Shown: piece after piece, positions 52,763-60,667 of the stretch
Layout: each line of letters begins with the position of its first letter
Position numbering within the stretch: position 1 is the stretch's first letter
Origin: SZUA-254 sp031379665
Lineage (GTDB): Bacteria > Bacteroidota > Ignavibacteria > UBA10030 > SZUA-254
DNA length: 64,000 bases
Direction of reading: 5' to 3'
NCBI GenBank assembly: GCA_031379665.1
Contig: JANNFI010000080.1
Span: 1-64,000 of the forward strand
Made by a program: the position numbers and the translations under genes
The notes under the pieces: generated by a model
Seen by the model: the letters and a program-made list of their open reading frames with translations, nothing else
Database searches by the model: none
What the model was told of the DNA's origin: nothing

Positions 52763-55183
52763 TCATTCGATGATGATCTCGTCCACGAAGAGCCACGAGT
52801 CCTTCCCCGCGCCCTGCTTGCCGTCGGGGATCAGACCAGCGTTTTTCGCCACCACCCGGATGTACCTGGCGCTACGCGCTGAAAATTCGATCCGTTGAAC
52901 GTTCCCGGCCGAGCGAATCTGTTCGGCAGTCAATGTTCCGGCGCTCGAGAAGGCGGCCCCGTCGTCGGAGACGAACACCTCGATCTTCTTCGGAAGATGG
53001 ATCCAGCTCCCTTCGCCTTCGAAGACGTCGAGCGTCACCGAGGAGACGATCCCACTCTTTCCGAGGTCGACCATCGCGTCGAGGTCCGGACCCCAGAACC
53101 CGATCCAGTCCTTCCCGAACCTTGAGAAATCCCCCCTGATGCCGTCGGTGAGCGTCGCCGGGCCGGAGCCGGGATAGTTTTTGTGCGGGGGCTCCTTCAG
53201 CGTCACCCCCTTCCCGGTCGAGAGACATACGGTAAAGCGCTGATCGATGGCCGGCCCCTGGATGGCCCCGTCCCTGAAGTACGCCGCGCGGACGATCATC
53301 GAGGTGTCGATGGGGATGGGCGATTCGTACTCCGACGACGAAGTCGTTGGTGCAGAGCCGTCGGAAGTGTACCTGATCTCGCCACCCGGAAGTGGGGTCG
53401 AGAGCTCGTAGAGCATTCCGCCCTCGCCCCCGGGAGCGGGCTTCGGTGAGGCCTTCAATTGAAAAAGCGAGCGGGAGTAGTTCACGTCCAGCACGTCGAG
53501 CCGCCGGAGGTGTTCCGTCACCCGGAGAAGGAAATCGTTCCAATTCCTGTTGCCCGGCGGGCTCCAGACAACTTCGGCGAGCGCCGCCATCCGGGGGAGC
53601 GCCATATATTCCACCTGGTCGGTCGTCGTAATGTATTCGGTCCAGACATTCCCCTGGGCGCCGAGGATGAACCCCGCCTCCCTTGGGCTGAGGCCCGGTG
53701 GGATCGGTTCGTACGAATAAACTTTTTCGAGCGTCGTGTAGCCGCCGATCGCCAGCGGTTCGAATTTCGGCTCCCCCTGGTAGTGATCGAAGTAGCAGTG
53801 GGACCCCGGGCTCATTACCGCGTAGTGCGACTGCCTCGCGGCCGCGATGCCCCCTTCCTCCCCCCGCCAGCTCATCACCGCGGCGTTGGGGGCGAGGCCG
53901 CCTTCGAGGATCTCGTCCCAGCCGATGAGCCGCTTTCCCTTCGAGTTCAGGAACTTTTCGATGCGGCCGACGAACCAGCTCTGCAGTTCCTCCTCGCCCT
54001 TCAGTCCTTCCGATTTGATGCGTGCCTGGCAGGAGTCGCAGCCCTTCCACCTCGTCTTCGGCACCTCGTCACCACCGATGTGGATGTAGGGCCCCGGGAA
54101 GAGGTCGCTCACCTCCGACAGGACGTTCTCGAGGAACCCGAACACGGTGTCCTTCGTGCAGAATACGTCCTCGTAAACTCCCCACGCCTTCCCCACCTCG
54201 AACGGCCCGCCGGAGCAGGAGAGTTCCGGGTGCGCGGCGAGCGCCGCCATCGAATGGCCGGGGAGTTCGATCTCCGGAACGACCGTCACGTTACGCAGCG
54301 CGGCGTAGTTGACAACCTCCCTGATCTCCGCCTGCGTGTAGAACCCCCCGTACCGGACGACATCGAATTTCATGTCGCTGTACGGACCGATCATCGAGCC
54401 GCTCCTCCACGCGCCGACATCCGTCAGCCGCGGGTACCGCCGTATCTCGACGCGCCAACCCTGATCGTCGGTCAGGTGCCAGTGAAAGATGTTCATTTTA
54501 TGGAGCGCGAGGAGGTCGATGTATTTCTTGACGAAGTCCACGGGGAAGAAATGCCTCGAGACGTCAAGGTGCATCCCCCTCCAGGGAAACCGGGGGGTGT
54601 CCACGATCGAGACGCAGGGGATGATCCAGTCGATGCCACGATCGTCGTCACCCTTCGGGGCCCTGCCGAAGGCCTCGGGGGGGAGCAACTGGAGGAGCGT
54701 CATCGCGCCATACATCAGCCCGGCCGCTGAGTTGGCCCCGATCAGGATGTTGGCCTCGTTGACGACGAGCCGGTATCCCTCGGCACCGAATTCCTCCTCG
54801 TCAAAAATCATCACGCCGATGTAATTGTTGTTCGTGCGTTCGTTGTCGAGCATCATCACGCCCTGCCTGGAGCCCACCTGAATTTCTGCGAGCGACAGCC
54901 CGGTCGCCTTCCGGATCCGGTCCGCGAGGAACATCGCGCCCGAAGCCGCCCTTGGATTGTCGTGGTCGAACGCGAGGATGGTCTGGGCGTCCAGCTCGAA
55001 GTCTCCCTCCCGTACCTCCAGGAGCGACGGTCTCGGGATGACGGTGATTCGCGGCGGCTCCGGGTCGTCACCCCGGGGGGACGCAAGCGACGGAATGACC
55101 GTCCCTGCCGCAAGAACGGAGCACAGAAGCGCTGCCGCGAGATCCCGGAGGACGATACGGTTGGGAAACTTGGAAATATTCAT
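52763..55183 (-). CDS. GH20 beta-N-acetylhexosaminidase
   Basis: An 806-aa exported enzyme. Residues 45-195 are the GH20b-type N-terminal domain. The barrel starts at RGMHLDVSRHFFP, continues through NIFHWHLTDDQGWR, and carries the catalytic pair Asp372-Glu373 in YIHIGGDEVPK. The C-terminal part has a chitobiase-type Ig-like domain (RYTSDGSAPTTSSSEYESPI) and a discoidin-type domain ending WLFVDEIIIE, as in the operon's phosphodiesterase. It removes terminal beta-linked GlcNAc or GalNAc. It is separated from PNGase F by 12 nt and starts 32 nt after the nucleotidyltransferase stop. Confidence 0.93.
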   Translation of the reverse strand: MNISKFPNRIVLRDLAAALLCSVLAAGTVIPSLASPRGDDPEPPRITVIPRPSLLEVREGDFELDAQTILAFDHDNPRAASGAMFLADRIRKATGLSLAEIQVGSRQGVMMLDNERTNNNYIGVMIFDEEEFGAEGYRLVVNEANILIGANSAAGLMYGAMTLLQLLPPEAFGRAPKGDDDRGIDWIIPCVSIVDTPRFPWRGMHLDVSRHFFPVDFVKKYIDLLALHKMNIFHWHLTDDQGWRVEIRRYPRLTDVGAWRSGSMIGPYSDMKFDVVRYGGFYTQAEIREVVNYAALRNVTVVPEIELPGHSMAALAAHPELSCSGGPFEVGKAWGVYEDVFCTKDTVFGFLENVLSEVSDLFPGPYIHIGGDEVPKTRWKGCDSCQARIKSEGLKGEEELQSWFVGRIEKFLNSKGKRLIGWDEILEGGLAPNAAVMSWRGEEGGIAAARQSHYAVMSPGSHCYFDHYQGEPKFEPLAIGGYTTLEKVYSYEPIPPGLSPREAGFILGAQGNVWTEYITTTDQVEYMALPRMAALAEVVWSPPGNRNWNDFLLRVTEHLRRLDVLDVNYSRSLFQLKASPKPAPGGEGGMLYELSTPLPGGEIRYTSDGSAPTTSSSEYESPIPIDTSMIVRAAYFRDGAIQGPAIDQRFTVCLSTGKGVTLKEPPHKNYPGSGPATLTDGIRGDFSRFGKDWIGFWGPDLDAMVDLGKSGIVSSVTLDVFEGEGSWIHLPKKIEVFVSDDGAAFSSAGTLTAEQIRSAGNVQRIEFSARSARYIRVVAKNAGLIPDGKQGAGKDSWLFVDEIIIE

Positions 55184-55215
55184 TCTCGACCTGCAACCTT
55201 ATTGATGAATAAATT

Positions 55216-56025
55216 TTATCCGGCGAGTTCTCGCCGGACCCCGGGGATGTCGGCCGGCTGCGTGAGGTCGGGAACCCGTTCCGACGCGCTGATCGCGAAG
55301 ACGCTCCCCGGCCGTTCCGAGGCCATCATCCGGACCGCGACAGGCAGTTCCTTCTCGTTGCGTACCGGGTGGAGGGGCACCGATTCGAGAAATGGGATGA
55401 TATCGTCGACGCTGAACCGGAAGATGTTCATACTCACGCCGATCCGGCCGTTCCCGTCGGCGGCCGCGGCGATGTCTGCCGGCGATGGCTTCTCGATGAT
55501 CTCCGTTACGAAACCCGAACGGTCGGTCTTCAGTACGGCGAACTGCGACGTCCGTTCCGGTGGGAATCCCAATGCGTCCCTGTCGTAATTCACGAGGGCG
55601 TTGGGGTGGGGGTCGTCCAACAGCGTCTTGAGTACGTCGACGGAATAGATATTATCGCTGTTGCACACCGTGCATTTCCCGCCGCGCCAGGCGCGCCGCG
55701 CCGCCAGGACGATCGCGAGGGCGTCGGCGGTACCGAGCGGCTTCGTCCTGCCGGCCGGAATCCGCTGGACGACGTATGAAATCGCGAGCGAGGGAAAATC
55801 ATTCGCGTGTCCACCGGCCGCATAGTGGTCGGTGATGGACGAATCGCGCTCGCCGGTGACGATCACAACCTCGGCGTATCCGGCGGCCGCGATGTTGGAG
55901 AGGCAGAAGTCGAGGAAGGGTCGATCGCCCGACCCCACCGGTATCATCGCCTTGGCCATCCCGACGGCGGCCTGTTTCATCCGGGACGACATCCCGCCGG
56001 CGAGCACGACGATGCGGCGATCCAT
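55216..56025 (-). CDS. Sugar-1-phosphate nucleotidyltransferase-like protein
   Basis: A 269-aa single-domain nucleotidyltransferase. It has VVLAGGMSSRMK at the N-terminus, GTADALAIVLAA, NSDNIYSVDVL (metal-binding region) and VNYDRDALGFPPER. No hexapeptide repeat tail is present. It probably uses a sugar 1-phosphate made by the kinase encoded directly upstream; the two are coupled by TGATG. The sugar is not readable from sequence; candidates from the operon are galactose, fucose, mannose or N-acetylhexosamine. Confidence 0.75.
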   Translation of the reverse strand: MDRRIVVLAGGMSSRMKQAAVGMAKAMIPVGSGDRPFLDFCLSNIAAAGYAEVVIVTGERDSSITDHYAAGGHANDFPSLAISYVVQRIPAGRTKPLGTADALAIVLAARRAWRGGKCTVCNSDNIYSVDVLKTLLDDPHPNALVNYDRDALGFPPERTSQFAVLKTDRSGFVTEIIEKPSPADIAAAADGNGRIGVSMNIFRFSVDDIIPFLESVPLHPVRNEKELPVAVRMMASERPGSVFAISASERVPDLTQPADIPGVRRELAG

Positions 56026-57164
56026 CAGTCAGGCCCTCCCGTGGGTTCGTTCCTCGTCCCCGCGTCCACGGTGATGACGTATGCCTCGCCGCCGAGGGCG
56101 GTGATCGCCGCGGCCACGGCCTCCGCGGTGTCGGGCGCGTACGCGAACATACAGCCGCCGCCCCCCGAGCCGTTGATCTTGCACCCGGCGGCGCCGGCGC
56201 GCAGAGCGGCGTCGATCATACCATCGATCTTCGGCGTCGATATTTCGAGCGCGCCGCCGAGGATCGATTGCTGTTCGTTCAGCATCTCCCCGAGCGCCCT
56301 GGCGTCTGGTTCCGCTTTCTTCAACAGTTCATAGCCCTCGCGCGTGATATCCCTGTTCCTGAGCGTCGCCCTGATGAAATTCCTGTCGCCGGCTGCGTGT
56401 TCCTCGAGGAAATGGTCCACCTCCGATGGATGGACGGTGTGGAGGGAGAAATCAGGATGGCGTCCCCGCACCGACGTCACGATGTCGAGCACGCGCGTCT
56501 TGGTCTTCGCAAGGATCGCCTGCGTGTCCTTCTGCGCAAGCGAATCTCCGAGGACGAATTTCCCGAGCCGGGCCGGGAGCGCCTCGATGCGGGTCTCGGG
56601 AAAGAACGACTGGAAGAGGAGGCCGCCGATCGCCGTCGCGTACTGGTCCATCTGTCCTCCAACGCCGCCGGCCATAACGACCTCGGCCCTGTGCGCCAGG
56701 AGGGCACACTCGTCGGGCGAGAGCGCGCGCTCCTGGTCGCTCATTTGGGAGAGGAGCCCGATCCAGGAGACGACCATCGCGGACGAACTCGAGGTGCCTC
56801 CCCTGATCGGGATGTCGCCGCGGATCGTACAATCGAACCCGGTGGAAAACGTGAGGCCTTCCTTCCGGAGGGCTTCGACGCCGTTAATGAGGAATTTCCT
56901 CCAGCCGACCGCGCCCAGGCCGAACCTTTCGCCGACCCAGTCGGGGGTCGCGTCGAGGTCGAAACCGAACTCCTTCGAAATATCGGGCGCGATCACCCTC
57001 ACGTGGAGATCGGGCCGTAGCCTGCCCTCGATCCCGAGCCTCAGCGAAATCGCAGCGGAGATGACGGGAAGGTCGAGGTAGTCCTGGTGCTCGCCAAAAA
57101 GACAAACCCTGCCGGGCGTCGAAACCCGCCAGGGACCCGGGTTCCGGGATGGTCGGCTGCTCAT
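56025..57164 (-). CDS. GHMP-family sugar kinase (galactokinase-like)
   Basis: A 379-aa GHMP kinase. It has the galactokinase-type PGRVCLFGEHQDYLDLPVI near residue 17, the ATP loop GGTSSSSAMV near residue 122, the central Asp region GGVGGQMDQYA, and the third motif INGSGGGGCMFA near residue 340. It phosphorylates a sugar at C1, most likely one freed by the downstream enzymes. Galactokinase is the first guess; fucokinase or N-acetylhexosamine kinase are alternatives. As first gene of the ~22-kb operon its promoter should lie in 57165-57431, which it shares with a divergent lipoprotein gene. Confidence 0.8.
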   Translation of the reverse strand: MSSRPSRNPGPWRVSTPGRVCLFGEHQDYLDLPVISAAISLRLGIEGRLRPDLHVRVIAPDISKEFGFDLDATPDWVGERFGLGAVGWRKFLINGVEALRKEGLTFSTGFDCTIRGDIPIRGGTSSSSAMVVSWIGLLSQMSDQERALSPDECALLAHRAEVVMAGGVGGQMDQYATAIGGLLFQSFFPETRIEALPARLGKFVLGDSLAQKDTQAILAKTKTRVLDIVTSVRGRHPDFSLHTVHPSEVDHFLEEHAAGDRNFIRATLRNRDITREGYELLKKAEPDARALGEMLNEQQSILGGALEISTPKIDGMIDAALRAGAAGCKINGSGGGGCMFAYAPDTAEAVAAAITALGGEAYVITVDAGTRNEPTGGPD

Positions 57165-57431
57165 GAGGGGTGCGGGAATTATAGTCGTTGGGAATGCGGC
57201 GGTAAGATAATTAATATTTCAGGATGGGTCAATTTCATCGAATCGCACACACCCGACCGGCGGAACCGGATCGCGGCGATCGGCGTTACCACCCTTATAT
57301 GGACCTCAGAACAACCTGCCGCCGTATGCCTCTTGCCGCAAGGATTTGTATATTATAGTCAATCGATACATTTCCAATCATTTCGGCGAATTCCCGGGGT
57401 TTCGGACGCCGACATCAGAAGGAGTCATACC

Positions 57432-58298
57432 ATGAAGTACGCAATCCTGCTCATTCTCGCGGCATTCCTCCTCGTCGGGTGTAGCGGCCGCGCGGAAGAG
57501 CTCGAGAAACAGAATGCCGCCCTCCAGCAGCAAAACAAGGATCTTTCGCAGGACCTCACGTCGCAGGACGAATACATCGACGAGGTTGTGACCTCGGTCA
57601 ACGAAGTGTACCTGAGCATCGAAGCCGCCCGCGCCAGCGAGAAAAACCTGCTGAGCGAATCGAAGGGCATCGAGGGAACGAAGGCGAAAAACAAGGACGA
57701 CGTGCGGAAGGACCTCCTGGGCCGTATCGCCACGGTGAACGAAAACCTCCAGGCGAACTACAAGAAAGTGGATGACCTGCAGAAGAAGGTAAACTCCTCA
57801 CGCAAGCAGTCCGGCGCGCTCCAGACGATGGTCGACAACCTCCGCAAGACCATCGAAGAACGCGAGCAGTCGATCGCGGCCCTCGAGATGAAAGTGAGTG
57901 GCCTCGAAGGCGAAGTCGCGGCGAAGAGCGAGGTGGTGCGGCAGCGCGAACTTGTGATCGACGCGCAGAAGAAGGAAATCGCGACGGTGTACTACGTGAT
58001 CGGCACGAAGAAGGAACTGGAAGAGAAGGGGATCATCAAGGACGAAGGCGGGTTCCTCTGGGGCCTCGTCGGCTCGACGACCACCCTGGCGAGCGGCCTC
58101 GACCCATCGTACTTCACACCGATCGACAGGGCGCGAAACACCACTTTCCGGGTCGAGGGGAAGATCCGCGAAATCCTCCCGAAACGGAACGCCGAGTATT
58201 ACACGCAACAGAAGAACGAAGGCGGCGAATCGGTCCTGACGGTCGCCGACCTGGACCATTTCTGGAGGGACAAGTATCTGGTCATCCTCACGGATTGA
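57432..58298 (+). CDS. Coiled-coil lipoprotein
   Basis: A 288-aa lipoprotein: MKYAILLILAAFLLVGCSGR gives a clear lipobox at Cys17. Residues ~20-190 form a long, highly charged coiled coil (LEKQNAALQQQNKDLSQD and further heptads). The C-terminal ~95 residues are a compact domain with VYYVIGTKKELEEKGIIKDEGG and a GLDPSYFTPID segment, seen in uncharacterised Bacteroidota envelope proteins. A strong GAAGGAG ribosome-binding site precedes ATG 57432. A rho-independent terminator follows, so it is transcribed alone. It probably spans periplasm; its partner is unknown. Confidence 0.8.
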   Translation: MKYAILLILAAFLLVGCSGRAEELEKQNAALQQQNKDLSQDLTSQDEYIDEVVTSVNEVYLSIEAARASEKNLLSESKGIEGTKAKNKDDVRKDLLGRIATVNENLQANYKKVDDLQKKVNSSRKQSGALQTMVDNLRKTIEEREQSIAALEMKVSGLEGEVAAKSEVVRQRELVIDAQKKEIATVYYVIGTKKELEEKGIIKDEGGFLWGLVGSTTTLASGLDPSYFTPIDRARNTTFRVEGKIREILPKRNAEYYTQQKNEGGESVLTVADLDHFWRDKYLVILTD

Positions 58299-58341
58299 GG
58301 CCGACCCTCCCGGGTCCCGCAGGCCTCCCGATCCAGACAGC

Positions 58342-58375
58342 GCCGCTTCTCCCATTGGGAGGAGCGGCTTTTTTT
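58342..58375 (+). terminator. Rho-independent terminator
   Basis: A 12-bp stem (one G-T pair) GCCGCTTCTCCC, a 3-nt ATT loop, the matching GGGAGGAGCGGC and seven Ts, located 43 bp after the coiled-coil lipoprotein stop. Confidence 0.93.
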
Positions 58376-58427
58376 GTGGAGGTTATAACGATAATCTCAG
58401 TATATTCCATCCGTCAAACGATACACG

Positions 58428-59210
58428 ATGATGTCCTGCGCATTTCGTCAAAAGCCGGCTCAGCGTCACGTCGCGGCCACGGCTACCGTCTTCTTTTTCA
58501 TCCGGATCCTCCCATTCATGGCGGCGATCATGCTGGCCGGGTGTTTGGGGGCTGGCGCCTCCGACGGCCGCGTCACCGTCGCGCAGTTCGAATCGCTGAA
58601 CGACCTCGAGGCGCTGCTCCCCCTCACCCCGGACTCCATCGTCACGCGGTACCGGAACTATGACAGCCTCGCCTTCAGGGAAATCTACTCTGAGAAGCTC
58701 GCCTACGTCACCGGCCTGATCGATTCCCTCAACGCCTCCTTCCCGGAAAACCTTCGCATCGACACCCTCGCCATCGACCATTCGTTCTCCTCGTTCGGGA
58801 CGGCCGCCAGGAACGGCAGATCGATCGGCATCTCGGCGAGCTACTTCATCGTCTTCGATGACTGGATCGTTCTCCGGTCGGTGGTCTTCCACGAATTCGG
58901 CCACATCGCGTATGACATCCTGGAGCCGGAAGAGAAGAGGGAGGTTGGATCGATCTGGAAGGAACTCGAAGCCGGCGCCCTCCTGTACCTCTTCCGCGAT
59001 GGCGAGTACGCGGGCAATGCGCGCTTCGGCGGACATCCCGACGAAAACCCCGCCGAGCTCTACGCCTCGGCGTTCAATCTCGTTCAGAACCGGCTACCTG
59101 AGATCAGGGTGCGCCTTACGTACGTGGAGCGTCGCCACTTCCCCCTCCTTCGACGACTCGCCACGCTCGCCGGCGCGGCGGGCGAGCCATTTCCGGAACC
59201 CCCGCAATAA
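58428..59210 (+). CDS. Metallopeptidase-like lipoprotein
   Basis: A 260-aa protein with a long N-terminus and a hydrophobic segment ending MLAGC near residue 39, so probably a lipoprotein; an internal ATG at 58518 would give a tight signal. It has a gluzincin-type HEFGH (VVFHEFGHIAYD, about residue 154) and a downstream acidic DENPAELYASAF that could give the third zinc ligand. Overall it resembles no family I can name. If active it would be a small zinc-dependent peptidase at the outer membrane. It is convergent with the peroxiredoxin gene. Confidence 0.6.
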   Translation: MMSCAFRQKPAQRHVAATATVFFFIRILPFMAAIMLAGCLGAGASDGRVTVAQFESLNDLEALLPLTPDSIVTRYRNYDSLAFREIYSEKLAYVTGLIDSLNASFPENLRIDTLAIDHSFSSFGTAARNGRSIGISASYFIVFDDWIVLRSVVFHEFGHIAYDILEPEEKREVGSIWKELEAGALLYLFRDGEYAGNARFGGHPDENPAELYASAFNLVQNRLPEIRVRLTYVERRHFPLLRRLATLAGAAGEPFPEPPQ

Positions 59211-59237
59211 AAAAGGCCGCCGACTTATTTGTTCGGC
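59209..59237 (-). terminator. Possible terminator of the peroxiredoxin gene
   Basis: On the minus strand the end of the coding sequence forms GCCGA/TCGGC with a 9-nt loop containing the stop codon, followed by GGCC and six Ts (59209-59214). The short stem makes this a moderate call. Confidence 0.45.
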
Positions 59238-59863
59238 TGCGGCGTCATCCGCAGATACGGCTTGACCACCTTGTACCCCTTCGGGAATTTCGCTTTCAGC
59301 TCGTTCTCGTCCTGGATGGCCGGGAGGATGACCACGTCCTGCCCGTCCTTCCAGTTCGCCGGCGTGGAAACGCTGAACTTATCGGTGAGCTGGAGCGAAT
59401 CGATGACCCGGAGGATCTCGTCGAAGTTCCTCCCCGTCGAGGCCGGGTAGGTAATAGTGAGCCGGATCTTCTTGTTCGGGTCGATCACGAACACCGAGCG
59501 GACGGTCTGTGTATTTTCGGCGTTCGGGTGGACCATGTCGTAGAGCGTCGCCACCTTCCGGTCGTGGTCGGCGATCACCGGGTAATTCACCGTCGTCTGC
59601 TGCGTCTCGTTGATGTCCCTGATCCAGTCTTTGTGGGCCGAGGAGGGGTCGACCGAGAGGCCGATGATCCTGACCCCGCGCTTGTCGAACTCCGACTTGA
59701 TCTTCGCGACGTATCCGAGCTCGGTCGTGCAGACCGGGGTGAAGTCCTTCGGGTGCGAGAAAAGTACCCCCCAACTACTGCCGAGGTACTCGTGGAATTT
59801 GACCTGTCCCTCGCTCGAATCCTGCGTGAAATCGGGGGCGATATCGCCTAAATGGAGAGCCAT
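59225..59863 (-). CDS. 1-Cys peroxiredoxin (Prx6 type)
   Basis: A 212-aa peroxiredoxin with FSHPKDFTPVCTTELG, peroxidatic Cys45, and no other cysteine in the chain. Length, the C-terminal extension and PVIADHDRKVATLYDMVHP match the Prx6 group, which reduces hydrogen peroxide and alkyl or lipid peroxides with an external reductant. The ATG at 59863 has a perfect AAGGAGG site; the open frame continues 24 codons upstream from a TTG and is not needed. The gene stands alone. Confidence 0.94.
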   Translation of the reverse strand: MALHLGDIAPDFTQDSSEGQVKFHEYLGSSWGVLFSHPKDFTPVCTTELGYVAKIKSEFDKRGVRIIGLSVDPSSAHKDWIRDINETQQTTVNYPVIADHDRKVATLYDMVHPNAENTQTVRSVFVIDPNKKIRLTITYPASTGRNFDEILRVIDSLQLTDKFSVSTPANWKDGQDVVILPAIQDENELKAKFPKGYKVVKPYLRMTPQPNK

Positions 59864-59974
59864 TGTAAACCTCCTTAGATTGATATTATTGTGGGGGGAA
59901 GAAGACGCTATGGTCAATGATACCAATTGCGTCAAAAAGATCCAAAAAATTCCGAGGACCCCGAAGTCGCCCGC

Positions 59975-60667
59975 TCAGGGCACCACGAGCCGGTACCCCT
60001 TCCCGTGGACGTTCTTGATTTCGAGGGCGGGGTCGGCCGCGAGGTATTTCCGGAGCTTCGACACGAACACGTCGAGGCTGCGGCCGTTGAAGATGTTGTC
60101 GTCGCCCCAGACCGAGGTGAGGATCTCGGAGCGTTCGACCACCTGATTCGGTCGCGACGCAAAAAGCCGCAGGAGCTGGGCTTCGCGACTCGTGAGGTTC
60201 TGATCCCGCTTCGAGCCGGTGAGAAGCTGGCGCCTGGCGTCGAACGAAAGCTTTCCGATCCGGAAGAGTTCTTCGCCGGCATCTTTCGACTGAGCGCCCT
60301 TCGTCCGTCGCAGGACTGCCTTGATGCGAAGGAGCAGCTCATCGATGCTGAACGGTTTCGTCACGTAATCGTCCCCGCCGATCCGGAACCCCTCGACGCG
60401 GTCTTCCTTGAGCGCCTTTGCGGTCAGGAAAATAATTGGTGTAGCCGCGTCCTTCGCCCTGAACTCCTTCGTGAACGTGAACCCGTCCTTCTTCGGCATC
60501 ATCACGTCCACCAACAAGAGGTCGAACGTCGCCTTCCTCGTCTCCTCGAGCCCCTCGACGCCGTTCGTCCGGAGCGTGACGCCGAACCCGTGCGCTTCGA
60601 GGTGCTCCCGGATCACGAACCCGAGGTTGGGGTCGTCTTCCAACAGAAGTATGCGGTTATCGACCAT
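59975..60667 (-). CDS. OmpR/PhoB-family response regulator
   Basis: A 230-aa regulator. The receiver domain (1-120) has EDD (10-12), phospho-acceptor Asp54 in LLLVDVMMP, and VTKPFS with the conserved Lys. The winged-helix DNA-binding domain (135-230) has LTSREAQLLRLFASRPNQVVERSEI and HGKGYRLVVP. Its start overlaps the end of the histidine kinase gene by 11 nt, so the two form one unit. The iterated TTAAC boxes upstream of the kinase gene are its obvious candidate sites. Confidence 0.95.
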   Translation of the reverse strand: MVDNRILLLEDDPNLGFVIREHLEAHGFGVTLRTNGVEGLEETRKATFDLLLVDVMMPKKDGFTFTKEFRAKDAATPIIFLTAKALKEDRVEGFRIGGDDYVTKPFSIDELLLRIKAVLRRTKGAQSKDAGEELFRIGKLSFDARRQLLTGSKRDQNLTSREAQLLRLFASRPNQVVERSEILTSVWGDDNIFNGRSLDVFVSKLRKYLAADPALEIKNVHGKGYRLVVP

